Assembly: GCA_026874595.1 (NCBI GenBank)
Contig: CM049318.1
Coordinates: 6,775,741-6,839,740, forward strand
DNA: 64,000 nt
From: Sipunculus nudus
Lineage: Eukaryota > Annelida > Sipuncula > Golfingiida > Sipunculidae
Direction of reading: 5' to 3'
This document shows, piece after piece, positions 51,401-63,815 of this stretch (its first letter is position 1; every line of letters begins with the position of its first letter). A model generated the notes under the pieces. The model made no database searches, was not told the DNA's origin, and worked only from the letters and a program-made list of their open reading frames with translations. The position numbers were made by a program, and so were the translations under genes.

Positions 51401-53115
51401 TTATACTTTATAGGTCCGTTGTCTGTTACAGTTCACAGAATGAATAGATTTTACTTTATAGGTCCGTGGTCTGTTACAGTTCACAGAATGAAGAGATTAT
51501 ACTTTATAGGTCCTTGGTCTGTTACAGTTCACAGAATGAAGAGATTATACTTTATAGGTCCGTGGTCTGTTACAGTTCACAGAATGAATAGATTATACTT
51601 TATAGGTCCGTGGTCTGTTACAGTTCACAGAATGAAGAGATTATACTTTATAGGTCCGTTGTCTGTTACAGTTCACAGAATGAAGAGATTATACTTTATA
51701 GGTCCGTGGTCTGTTACAGTTCACAGAATGAAGAGATTATACTTTATAGGTCCGTTGTCTGTTACAGTTCACAGAATGAATAGATTTTACTTTATAGGTC
51801 CGTTGTCTGTTACACTTCATAGAATGAAGAGATTATACTTTATAGGTCCGTGGTCTGTTACACTTCATAGAATGAAGAGATTATACTTTATAGGTCCGTG
51901 GTCTGTTACACTTCATAGAATGAAGAGATTATACTTTATAGGTCCGTGGTCTGTTACACTTCATAGAATGAAGAGATTATACTTTATAGGTCCGTGGTCT
52001 GTTACACTTCACAGAATGAAGAGATTATACTTTATAGGTCCGTGGTCTGTTACAGTTCACAGAATGAAGAGATTATACTTTATAGGTCCGTGGTCTGTTA
52101 CACTTCACAGAATGAAGAGATTATACTTTATAGGTCCGTGGTCTGTTACACTTCTCAGAATGAAGAGATTATACTTTATAGGTCCGTTGTCTGTTACACT
52201 TCATAGAATGAAGAGATTATACTTTATAGGTCCGTGGTCTGTTACAGTTCACAGAATGAAGAGATTATACTTTACAGGTCCGTGGTCTGTTACAGTTCAC
52301 AGAATGAATAGATTTTACTTTATAGGTCCGTTGTCTGTTACACTTCACAGAATGAAGAGATTATACTTTATTGGTCCGTGGTCTGTTACACTTCATAGAA
52401 TGAAGAGATTATACTTTATAGGTCCGTTGTCTGTTACACTTCATAGAATGAAGAGATTATACTTTATAGGTCCGTGGTCTGTTACACTTCACAGAATGAA
52501 GAGATTATACTTTATAGGTCCGTGGTCTGTTACAGTTCACAGAATGAAGAGATTATACTTTATAGGTCCGTGGTCTGTTACACTTCACAGAATGAAGAGA
52601 TTATACTTTATAGGTCCGTGGTCTGTTACACTTCACAGAATGAAGAGATTATACTTTATAGGTCCGTTGTCTGTTACACTTCATAGAATGAAGAGATTAT
52701 ACTTTATAGGTCCGCGGTCTGTTACAGTTCACAGAATGAAGAGATTATACTTTATAGGTCCGTGGTCTGTTACAGTTCACAGAATGAAGAGATTATACTT
52801 TATAGGTCCGTTGTCTGTTACAGTTCACAGAATGAATAGATTTTACTTTATAGGTCCGTGGTCTGTTACAGTTCACAGAATGAATAGATTATACTTTATA
52901 GGTCCGTGGTCTGTTACACTTCACAGAATGAAGAGATTATACTTTATAGGTCCGTGGTCTGTTACACTTCATAGAATGAAGAGATTATACTTTATAGGTC
53001 CGTGGTCTGTTACACTTCACAGAATGAAGAGATTATACTTTATAGGTCCGTGGTCTGTTACACTTCACAGAATGAAGAGATTATACTTTATAGGTCCGTG
53101 GTCTGTTACACTTCA
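46240..53115 (+). repeat. Higher-order tandem pair, 73- and 70-unit copies
   Basis: Copy A is about 46240-49750 and copy B about 49750-53115. Markers lie 3504 bases apart up to about 51.3 kb: CACAAAATG (46394 and 49898), CGTCCG (46901 and 50405), CCTCACAGAATGATG (47111 and 50615). After that they lie 3360 bases apart: TCTGATAC (47970 and 51330), CTTCTCAG (48791 and 52151), TTGGTCCG, and CCGCGGTCT (about 49352 and 52712). Copy B has therefore lost three units (144 bp) just before 51.3 kb. Other differences are few, for example GTGCACAG near 48360 against GTTCACAG near 51720. Confidence 0.92.
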
Positions 53116-55350
53116 TAGAATGAAGAGATTATACTTTATAGGTCCGTGGTCTGTTACACTTCACAGAATGAAGAGATTATACTTTATAGGTCCGTGGTCT
53201 GTTACAGTTCACAGAATGGATAGATTTTACTTTATAGGTCCTTGGTCTGTTACAGTTCACAGAATGAATAGATTATACTTTATAGGTCCGTGGTCTGTTA
53301 CAGTTCACAGAATGAAGAGATTATACTTTATAGGTCCGTGGTCTGTTACACTTCATAGAATGAAGAGATTATACTTTATAGGTCCGTGGTCTGTTACACT
53401 TCACAGAATGAAGAGATTATACTTTATAGGTCCGTGGTCTGATACAGTTCACAGAATGAAGAGATTATACTTTATAGGTCCGTGGTCTGTTACAGTTCAC
53501 AGAATGAAGAGATTATACTTTATAGGTCCGTTGTCTGTTACAGTTCACAGAATGAATAGATTTTACTTTATAGGTCCGTGGTCTGTTACAGTTCACAGAA
53601 TGAAGAGATTATACTTTATAGGTCCTTGGTCTGTTACAGTTCACAGAATGAAGAGATTATACTTTATAGGTCCGTGGTCTGTTACAGTTCACAGAATGAA
53701 TAGATTATACTTTATAGGTCCGTGGTCTGTTACAGTTCACAGAATGAAGAGATTATACTTTATAGGTCCGTTGTCTGTTACAGTTCACAGAATGAATAGA
53801 TTTTACTTTATAGGTCCTTGGTCTGTTACAGTTCACAGAATGAAGAGATTATACTGTATAGGTCCGTGGTCTGTTACACTTCACAGAATGAATAGATTAT
53901 ACTTTATAGGTCCGTGGTCTGTTACACTTCACAGAATGAAGAGATTATACTTTATAGGTCCGTGGTCTGTTACAGTTCACAGAATGAATAGATTATACTT
54001 TATAGGTCCGTGGTCTGTTACACTCCATAGAATGAAGAGATTATACTTTATAGGTCCTTGGTCTGTTACAGTTCACAGAATGAAGAGATTATACTTTATA
54101 GGTCCGTGGTCTGTTACAGTTCACAGAATGAATAGATTATACTTTATAGGTCCGTGGTCTGTTACACTTCATAGAATGAAGAGATTATACTTTATAGGTC
54201 CGTGGTCTGTTACACTTCACAGAATGAAGAGATTATACTTTATAGGTCCGTGGTCTGTTACACTTCACAGAATGAAGAGATTATACTTTATAGGTCCGTG
54301 GTCTGTTACACTTCATAGAATGAAGAGATTATACTTTATAGGTCCGTGGTCTGTTACACTTCACAGAATGAAGAGATTATACTTTATAGGTCCGTGGTCT
54401 GTTACAGTTCACAGAATGAATAGATTTTACTTTATAGGTCCTTGGTCTGTTACAGTTCACAGAATGAATAGATTATACTTTATAGGTCCGTGGTCTGTTA
54501 CAGTTCACAGAATGAAGAGATTATACTTTATAGGTCCGTGGTCTGTTACACTTCATAGAATGAAGAGATTATACTTTATAGGTCCGTGGTCTGTTACACT
54601 TCACAGAATGAAGAGATTATACTTTATAGGTCCGTGGTCTGATACAGTTCACAGAATGAAGAGATTATACTTTATAGGTCCGTGGTCTGTTACAGTTCAC
54701 AGAATGAAGAGATTATACTTTATAGGTCCGTTGTCTGTTACAGTTCACAGAATGAATAGATTTTACTTTATAGGTCCGTGGTCTGTTACAGTTCACAGAA
54801 TGAAGAGATTATACTTTATAGGTCCTTGGTCTGTTACAGTTCACAGAATGAAGAGATTATACTTTATAGGTCCGTGGTCTGTTACAGTTCACAGAATGAA
54901 TAGATTATACTTTATAGGTCCGTGGTCTGTTACAGTTCACAGAATGAAGAGATTATACTTTATAGGTCCGTTGTCTGTTACAGTTCACAGAATGAATAGA
55001 TTTTACTTTATAGGTCCTTGGTCTGTTACAGTTCACAGAATGAAGAGATTATACTGTATAGGTCCGTGGTCTGTTACACTTCACAGAATGAATAGATTAT
55101 ACTTTATAGGTCCGTGGTCTGTTACACTTCACAGAATGAAGAGATTATACTTTATAGGTCCGTGGTCTGTTACAGTTCACAGAATGAATAGATTATACTT
55201 TATAGGTCCGTGGTCTGTTACACTCCATAGAATGAAGAGATTATACTTTATAGGTCCTTGGTCTGTTACAGTTCACAGAATGAAGAGATTATACTTTATA
55301 GGTCCGTGGTCTGTTACAGTTCACAGAATGAATAGATTATACTTTATAGG
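52940..55350 (+). repeat. Higher-order tandem pair, 1200-bp (25-unit) copies
   Basis: Units from about 52.94 to 54.14 kb match 54.14-55.35 kb at a 1200-base offset. Markers: GATACAGTTC (53441 and 54641) and CACTCCATAG (54021 and 55221). One private difference is ATGGATAG near 53217 against ATGAATAG in the second copy. Confidence 0.9.
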
Positions 55351-58300
55351 TCCGTGGTCTGTTACAGTTCACAGAATGAATAGATTATACTTTATAGGTC
55401 CGTGGTCTGTTACACTTCACAGAATGAAGAGATTATACTTTATAGGTCCGTGGTCTGTTACAGTTCACAGAATGAAGAGATTATACTTTATAGGTCCGTG
55501 GTCTGTTACAGTTCACAGAATGAAGAGATTATACTTTATAGGTCCGTGGTCTGTACCAGTTCACAGAATGAATAGATTATACTTTATAGGTCCGTGGTCT
55601 ATTACACTTCACAGAATGAAGAGATTACACTTTATAGGTCCGTGGTCTGTTACACTTCATAGAATGAAGAGATTATACTTTATAGGTCCGTGGTCTGTTA
55701 CACTTCATAGAATGAAGAGATTATACTTTATAGGTCCGTGGTCTGTTACAGTTCACAGAATGAAGAGATTATACTTTATAGGTCCGTGGTCTGTTACAGT
55801 TCACAGAATGAAGAGATTATACTTTATAGGTCCGTGGTCTGTTACAGTTCACAGAATGAAGAGATTATACTTTACAGGTCCGTGGTCTGTTACAGTTCAC
55901 AGAATGAAGAGATTATACTTTATAGGTCCGTTGTCTGTTACAGTTCACAGAATGAATAGATTTTACTTTATAGGTCCGTGGTCTGTTACAGTTCACAGAA
56001 TGAAGAGATTATACTTTATAGGTCTGTGGTCTGTTACACTTCACAGAATGAAGAGATTATACTTTATAGGTCCGTGGTCTGTTACACTTCATAGAATGAA
56101 GAGATTATACTTTATAGGTCCGTGGTCTGTTACACTTCACAGAATGAAGAGATTATACTTTATAGGTCCGTGGTCTGTTACAGTTCACAGAATGAAGAGA
56201 TTATACTTGATAGGTCCGTTGTCTGTTACAGTTCACAGAATGAAGAGATTATACTTTATAGGTCCGTTGTCTGTTACAGTTCACAGAATGAATAGATTTT
56301 ACTTTATAGGTCCGTGGTCTGTTACAGTTCACAGAATGAATAGATTATACTTTATAGGTCCGTGGTCTGTTACAGTTCACAGAATGAAGAGATTATACTT
56401 TATAGGTCCGTGGTCTGTTACAGTTCACAGAATGAATAGATTTTACTTTATAGGTCCTTGGTCTGTTACAGTTCACAGAATGAATAGATTATACTTTATA
56501 GGTCCGTGGTCTGTTACAGTTCACAGAATGAAGAGATTATACTTTATAGGTCCGTGGTCTGTTACACTTCATAGAATGAAGAGATTATACTTAATAGGTC
56601 CGTGGTCTGTTACACTTCACAGAATGAAGAGATTATACTTTATAGGTCCGTGGTCTGATACAGTTCACAGAATGAAGAGATTATACTTTATAGGTCCGTG
56701 GTCTGTTACAGTTCACAGAATGAAGAGATTATACTTTATAGGTCCGTTGTCTGTTACAGTTCACAGAATGAATAGATTTTACTTTATGGGTCCGTGGTCT
56801 GTTACAGTTCACAGAATGAAGAGATTATACTTTATAGGTCCTTGGTCTGTTACAGTTCACAGAATGAAGAGATTATACTTTATAGGTCCGTGGTCTGTTA
56901 CAGTTCACAGAATGAATAGATTATACTTTATAGGTCCGTGGTCTGTTACAGTTCACAGAATGAAGAGATTATACTTTATAGGTCCGTTGTCTGTTACAGT
57001 TCACAGAATGAATAGATTTTACTTTATAGGTCCTTGGTCTGTTACAGTTCACAGAATGAAGAGATTATACTGTATAGGTCCGTGGTCTGTTACACTTCAC
57101 AGAATGAATAGATTATACTTTATAGGTCCGTGGTCTGTTACACTTCACAGAATGAAGAGATTATACTTTATAGGTCCGTGGTCTGTTACAGTTCACAGAA
57201 TGAATAGATTATACTTTATAGGTCCGTGGTCTGTTACACTCCATAGAATGAAGAGATTATACTTTATAGGTCCTTGGTCTGTTACAGTTCACAGAATGAA
57301 GAGATTATACTTTATAGGTCCGTGGTCTGTTACAGTTCACAGAATGAATAGATTATACTTTATAGGTCCGTGGTCTGTTACAGTTCACAGAATGAATAGA
57401 TTATACTTTATAGGTCCGTGGTCTGTTACACTTCACAGAATGAAGAGATTATACTTTATAGGTCCGTGGTCTGTTACAGTTCACAGAATGAAGAGATTAT
57501 ACTTTATAGGTCCGTGGTCTGTTACAGTTCACAGAATGAAGAGATTATACTTTATAGGTCCGTGGTCTGTACCAGTTCACAGAATGAATAGATTTTACTT
57601 TATAGGTCCGTGGTCTGTTACAGTTCACAGAATGAATAGATTTTACTTTATAGGTCCGTGGTCTGTTACACTTCATAGAATGAAGAGATTATACTTTATA
57701 GGTCCGTGGTCTGTTACACTTCATAGAATGAAGAGATTATACTTTATAGGTCCGTGGTCTGTTACAGTTCACAGAATGAAGAGATTATACTTTATAGGTC
57801 CGTGGTCTGTTACAGTTCACAGAATGAAGAGATTATACTTTATAGGTCCGTGGTCTGTTACAGTTCACAGAATGAAGAGATTATACTTTACAGGTCCGTG
57901 GTCTGTTACAGTTCACAGAATGAAGAGATTATACTTTATAGGTCCGTTGTCTGTTACAGTTCACAGAATGAATAGATTTTACTTTATAGGTCCGTGGTCT
58001 GTTACAGTTCACAGAATGAAGAGATTATACTTTATAGGTCCGTGGTCTGTTACACTTCACAGAATGAAGAGATTATACTTTATAGGTCCGTGGTCTGTTA
58101 CACTTCATAGAATGAAGAGATTATACTTTATAGGTCCGTGGTCTGTTACACTTCACAGAATGAAGAGATTATACTTTATAGGTACGTGGTCTGTTACAGT
58201 TCACAGAATGAAGAGATTATACTTTATAGGTCCGTGGTCTGTTACAGTTCACAGAATGAAGAGATTATACTTGATAGGTCCGTTGTCTGTTACAGTTCAC

Positions 58301-58490
58301 AGAATGAAGAGATTATACTTTATAGGTCCGTTGTCTGTTACAGTTCACAGAATGAATAGATTTTACTTTATAGGTCCGTGGTCTGTTACAGTTCACAGAA
58401 TGAATAGATTATACTTTATAGGTCCGTGGTCTGTTACAGTTCACAGAATGAAGAGATTATACTTTATAGTTCCGTGGTCTGTTACAGTTC
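54390..58490 (+). repeat. Higher-order tandem pair, 42-43-unit copies
   Basis: Units from about 54.39 kb recur from about 56.40 kb at a 2016-base offset: GATACAG (54641 and 56657), CACTCCATAG (55221 and 57237) and CTGTACCAG (55551 and 57567). Later the offset is 2064 (ACTTGATAGG near 56206 and 58270), so the second copy gained one unit. It overlaps the 25-unit pair, showing successive amplifications of the same material. Confidence 0.88.
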
Positions 58491-58899
58491 ACAGAATGAA
58501 GAGATTATACTTTATAGGTCCGTGGTCTGTTACACTTCACAGAATGAATAGATTATACTTTATAGGTCCGTGGTCTGTTACACTTCACAGAATGAATAGA
58601 TTTTACTTTATAGGTCCGTGGTCTGTTACACTTCACAGAATGAATAGATTTTACTTTATAGGTCCGTGGTCTGTTACAGTTCACAGAATGAAGAGATTAT
58701 ACTTTATAGGTCCGTGGTCTGTTACAGTTCACAGAATGAAGAGATTATACTTTATAGGTCCGTGGTCTGTTACAGTTCACAGAATGAATAGATTATACTT
58801 TATAGGTCCGTGGTCTGTTACACTTCACAGAATGAATAGATTATACTTTATAGGTCCGTGGTCTGTTACAGTTCACAGAATGAAGAGATTATACTTTAT

Positions 58900-61800
58900 A
58901 GGTCCGTGGTCTGTTACACTTCATAGAATGAAGAGATTATACTTTATAGGTCCGTGGTCTGTTACAGTTCACAGAATGAAGAGATTATACTATATAGGTC
59001 CGTGGTCTGTTACAGTTCACAGAATGAATAGATTATACTTTATAGGTCCGTGGTCTGTTACACTTCACAGAATGAATAGATTATACTTTATAGGTCCGTG
59101 GTCTGTTACAGTTCACAGAATGAAGAGATTATACTTTATAGGTCCGTGGTCTGTTACAGTTCACAGAATGAATAGATTATACTTTATAGGTCCGTGGTCT
59201 GTTACACTTCACAGAATGAAGAGATTATACTTTATAGGTCCGTGGTCTGTTACAGTTCACAGAATGAAGAGATTATACTTTATAGGTCCGTTGTCTGTTA
59301 CAGTTCACAGAATGAATAGATTATACTTTATAGGTCCGTGGTCTGTTACAGTTCACAGAATGAATAGATTTTACTTTATAGGTCCGTGGTCTGTTACACT
59401 TCACAGAATGAATAGATTATACTTTATAGGTCCGTGGTATGTTACAGTTCACAGAATGAAGAGATTATACTTTATAGGTCCGTTGTCTGTTACAGTTCAC
59501 AGAATGAATAGATTATACTTTATAGGTCAGTGGTCTGTTACAGTTCACAGAATGAATAGATAATACTTTATAGGTCCGTGGTCTGTTACAGTTCACAGAA
59601 TGAATAGATTATACTTTATAGGTCCGTGGTCTGTTACACTTCACAGAATGAAGAGATTATACTTTATAGGTCCGTGGTCTGTTACAGTTCACAGAATGAA
59701 TAGATTTTACTTTATAGGTCCGTGGTCTGTTACAGTTCACAGAATGAATAGATTATACTTTATAGGTCCGTGGTCTGTTACAGTTCACAGAATGAAGAGA
59801 TTATACTTTATAGGTCCGTTGTCTGTTACAGTTCACAGAATGAATAGATTATACTTTATAGGTCCGTGGTCTGTTACAGTTCACAGAATGAATAGATTAT
59901 ACTTTATAGGTCCGTGGTCTGTTACAGTTCACAGAATGAAGAGATTATACTTTATAGGTCCGTGGTCTGTTACAGTTCACAGAATGAATAGATTATACTT
60001 TATAGGTCCGTGGTCTGTTACACTTCACAGAATGAAGAGATTATACTTTATAGGTCCGTGGTCTGTTACAGTTCACAGAATGAAGAGATTATACTTTATA
60101 GGTCCGTTGTCTGTTACAGTTCACAGAATGAATAGATTTTACTTTATAGGTCCGTGGTCTGTTACAGTTCACAGAATGAAGAGATTATACTTTATAGGTC
60201 CGTGGTCTGTTACAGTTCACAGAATGAATAGATTATACTTTATAGGTCCGTGGTCTGTTACACTTCACAGAATGAATAGATTATACTTTATAGGTCCGTG
60301 GTCTGTTACACTTCACAGAATGAATAGATTTTACTTTATAGGTCCGTGGTCTGTTACAGTTCACAGAATGAAGAGATTATACTTTATAGGTCCGTTGTCT
60401 GTTACAGTTCACAGAATGAAGAGATTATACTTTATAGGTCCGTGGTCTGTTACACTTCACAGAATGAAGAGATTATACTTTATAGGTCCTTGGTCTGTTA
60501 CAGTTCACAGAATGAATAGATTATACTTTATAGGTCCGTGGTCTGTTACAGTTCACAGAATGAAGAGATTATACTTTATAGGTCCGTGGTCTGATACAGT
60601 TCACAGAATGAATAGATTATACTTTATAGGTCCGTGGTCTGTTACACTTCACAGAATGAATAGATTATACTTTATAGGTCCGTGGTCTGTTACACTTCAC
60701 AGAATGAATAGATTTTACTTTATAGGTCCGTGGTCTGTTACAGTTCACAGAATGAAGAGATTATACTTTATAGGTCCGTTGTCTGTTACAGTTCACAGAA
60801 TGAAGAGATTATACTTTATAGGTCCGTGGTCTGTTACACTTCACAGAATGAAGATATTATACTTTATAGGTCCGTTGTCTGTTACAGTTCACAGAATGAA
60901 TAGATTTTACTTTATAGGTCAGTGGTCTGTTACACTTCATAGAATGAATAGATTATACTTTATAGGTCCGTGGTCTGTTACACTTCATAGAATGAAGAGA
61001 TTATACTTTATAGGTCCGTGGTCTGTTACACTTCACAGAATGAAGAGATTATACTTTATAGGTCCGTTGTCTGTTACAGTTCACAGAATGAATAGATTTT
61101 ACTTTATAGGTCCGTGGTCTGTTACAGTTCACAGAATGAATAGATTATACTTTATAGGTCCTTGGTCTGTTACAGTTCACAGAATGAAGAGATTATACTT
61201 TATAGGTCCGTGGTCTGTTACAGTTCACAGAATGAATAGATTATACTTTATAGGTCCGTGGTCTGTTACACTTCACAGAATGAATAGATTATACTTTATA
61301 GGTCCGTGGTCTGTTACAGTTCACAGAATGAAGAGATTATACTTTATAGGTCCGTGGTCTGTTACAGTTCACAGAATGAAGAGATTATACTTTACAGGTC
61401 CGTGGTCTGTTACAGTTCACAGAATGAAGAGATTATACTTTATAGGTCCGTTGTCTGTTACAGTTCACAGAATGAATAGATTTTACTTTATAGGTCCGTG
61501 GTCTGTTACAGTTCACAGAATGAAGAGATTATACTTTATAGGTCCGTGGTCTGTTACAGTTCACAGAATGAAGAGATTATACTTTATAGGTCCGTGGTCT
61601 GTTACAGTTCACAGAATGAAGAGATTATACTTTATAGGTCCGTTGTCTGTTACAGTTCACAGAATGAAGAGATTATACTTTATAGGTCCGTGGTCTGTTA
61701 CAGTTCACAGAATGAAGAGATTATACTTTATAGGTCCGTGGTTTGTTACACTTCATAGAATGAAGAGATTATACTTTATAGGTCCGTGGTCTGTTGCACT

Positions 61801-62110
61801 TCACAGAATGAAGAGATTATACTTTATAGGTCCGTGGTCTGTTACAGTTCACAGAATGAAGAGATTATACTTTATAGGTCCGTGGTCTGTTACAGTTCAC
61901 AGAATGAAGAGATTATACTTTATAGGTCCGTGGTCTGTTACACTTCATAGAATGAAGAGATTATACTTTATAGGTCCGTGGTCTGTTACAGTTCACAGAA
62001 TGAAGAGATTATACTATATAGGTCCGTGGTCTGTTACAGTTCACAGAATGAATAGATTATACTTTATAGGTCCGTGGTCTGTTACACTTCACAGAATGAA
62101 TAGATAATAC
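58900..62110 (+). repeat. Possible long-range duplication, 3024-bp offset (63 units)
   Basis: The rare ACTATATAGG unit occurs at about 58988 and about 62012, and the units right after it keep the same order of N, L and V variants. The second copy has a TAA in place of TTA at 62105-62107. A TAA at 59561-59563 in another unit is not at the matching position, so it probably arose independently. Confidence 0.55.
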
Positions 62111-63815
62111 TTTATAGGTCCGTGGTCTGTTACAGTTCACAGAATGAAGAGATTATACTTTATAGGTCCGTGGTCTGTTACAGTTCACAGAATGAATAGA
62201 TTATACTTTATAGGTCCGTGGTCTGTTACACTTCACAGAATGAAGAGATTATACTTTATAGGTCCTTGGTCTGTTACAGTTCACAGAATGAAGAGATTAT
62301 ACTTTATAGGTCCGTGGTCTGTTACAGTTCACAGAATGAATAGATTATACTTTATAGGTCCGTGGTCTGTTACACTTCACAGAATGAATAGATTATACTT
62401 TATAGGTCCGTGGTCTGTTACAGTTCACAGAATGAAGAGATTATACTTTATAGGTCCGTGGTCTGTTACAGTTCACAGAATGAAGAGATTATACTTTACA
62501 GGTCCGTGGTCTGTTACAGTTCACAGAATGAAGAGATTATACTTTATAGGTCCGTTGTCTGTTACAGTTCACAGAATGAATAGATTTTACTTTATAGGTC
62601 CGTGGTCTGTTACAGTTCACAGAATGAAGAGATTATACTTTATAGGTCCGTGGTCTGTTACAGTTCACAGAATGAAGAGATTATACTTTATAGGTCCGTG
62701 GTCTGTTACAGTTCACAGAATGAAGAGATTATACTTTATAGGTCCGTTGTCTGTTACAGTTCACAGAATGAAGAGATTATACTTTATAGGTCCGTGGTCT
62801 GTTACAGTTCACAGAATGAAGAGATTATACTTTATAGGTCCGTGGTTTGTTACACTTCATAGAATGAAGAGATTATACTTTATAGGTCCGTGGTCTGTTG
62901 CACTTCACAGAATGAAGAGATTATACTTTATAGGTCCGTGGTCTGTTACAGTTCACAGAATGAAGAGATTATACTTTATAGGTCCGTGGTCTGTTACACT
63001 TCACAGAATGAAGAGATTATACTTTATAGATCCGTGGTTTGTTACACTTTATAGAATGAAGAGATTATACTTTATAGGTCCGTGGTCTGTTACACTTCAC
63101 AGAATGAAGAGATTATACTTTATAGGTCCGTGGTCTGTTACAGTTCACAGAATGAAGAGATTATACTTTATAGGTCCGTGGTCTGTTACAGTTCACAGAA
63201 TGAAGAGATTATACTTTATAGGTCCGTGGTCTGTTACACTTCACAGAATGAAGAGATTATACTGTATAGGTCCGTGGTCTGTTACACTTCATAGAATGAA
63301 GAGATTATACTTTATAGGTCCGTGGTCTGTTACACTTCACAGAATGAAGAGATTATACTTTATAGGTCCGTGGTCTGTTACAGTTCACAGAATGAAGAGA
63401 TTATACTTTATAGGTCCGTTGTCTGTTACAGTTCACAGAATGAATAGATTTTACTTTATAGGTCCGTGGTCTGTTACAGTTCACAGAATGAATAGATTAT
63501 ACTTTATAGGTCCGTGGTCTGTTACAGTTCACAGAATGAAGAGATTATACTTTATAGGTCCGTGGTCTGTTACAGTTCACAGAATGAAGAGATTATACTT
63601 TACAGGTCCGTGGTCTGTTACAGTTCACAGAATGAAGAGATTATACTTTATAGGTCCGTTGTCTGTTACAGTTCACAGAATGAATAGATTTTACTTTATA
63701 GGTCCGTGGTCTGTTACAGTTCACAGAATGAAGAGATTATACTTTATAGGTCCGTGGTCTGTTACAGTTCACAGAATGAAGAGATTATACTTTATAGGTC
63801 CGTGGTCTGTTACAC
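61150..63815 (+). repeat. Higher-order repeat, 1104-bp (23-unit) copies, third copy partial
   Basis: TTTACAGGTC occurs at 61391, 62495 and 63599, exactly 1104 bases apart. GTTTGTTACACTTCAT (61741 and 62845) and CTGTTGCAC (61791 and 62895) confirm the first two copies. The third copy matches only from about 63490 to 63815. Confidence 0.9.

Larger units (their letters stand above)
45419..59563 (+). other. 4714-codon open frame through the satellite, probably not a gene
   Basis: This is the longest open frame in the window and is the same kind of 16-residue repeat. Its first residues are read in the alternative open frame (VVCYSSQNEEIILYRS type) until the 1-bp deletion moves it into the main frame. 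It ends at a TTA to TAA change at 59561-59563. Similar shorter frames lie at 32432-34189, 34208-35821, 35840-36742 and 59600-62107, separated by TGG to TGA or TTA to TAA changes or by the +1 insertion near 36,710. Confidence 0.6.

Noticed and set aside
32401-63294. Numerous 67-156-codon frames of type SVVCYSSQNEEIILYR in the second open frame
   Set aside because: They are the alternative frame of the same satellite unit and are closed by TAG in every unit with AAT in place of AAG. No start context or non-repeat portion exists.
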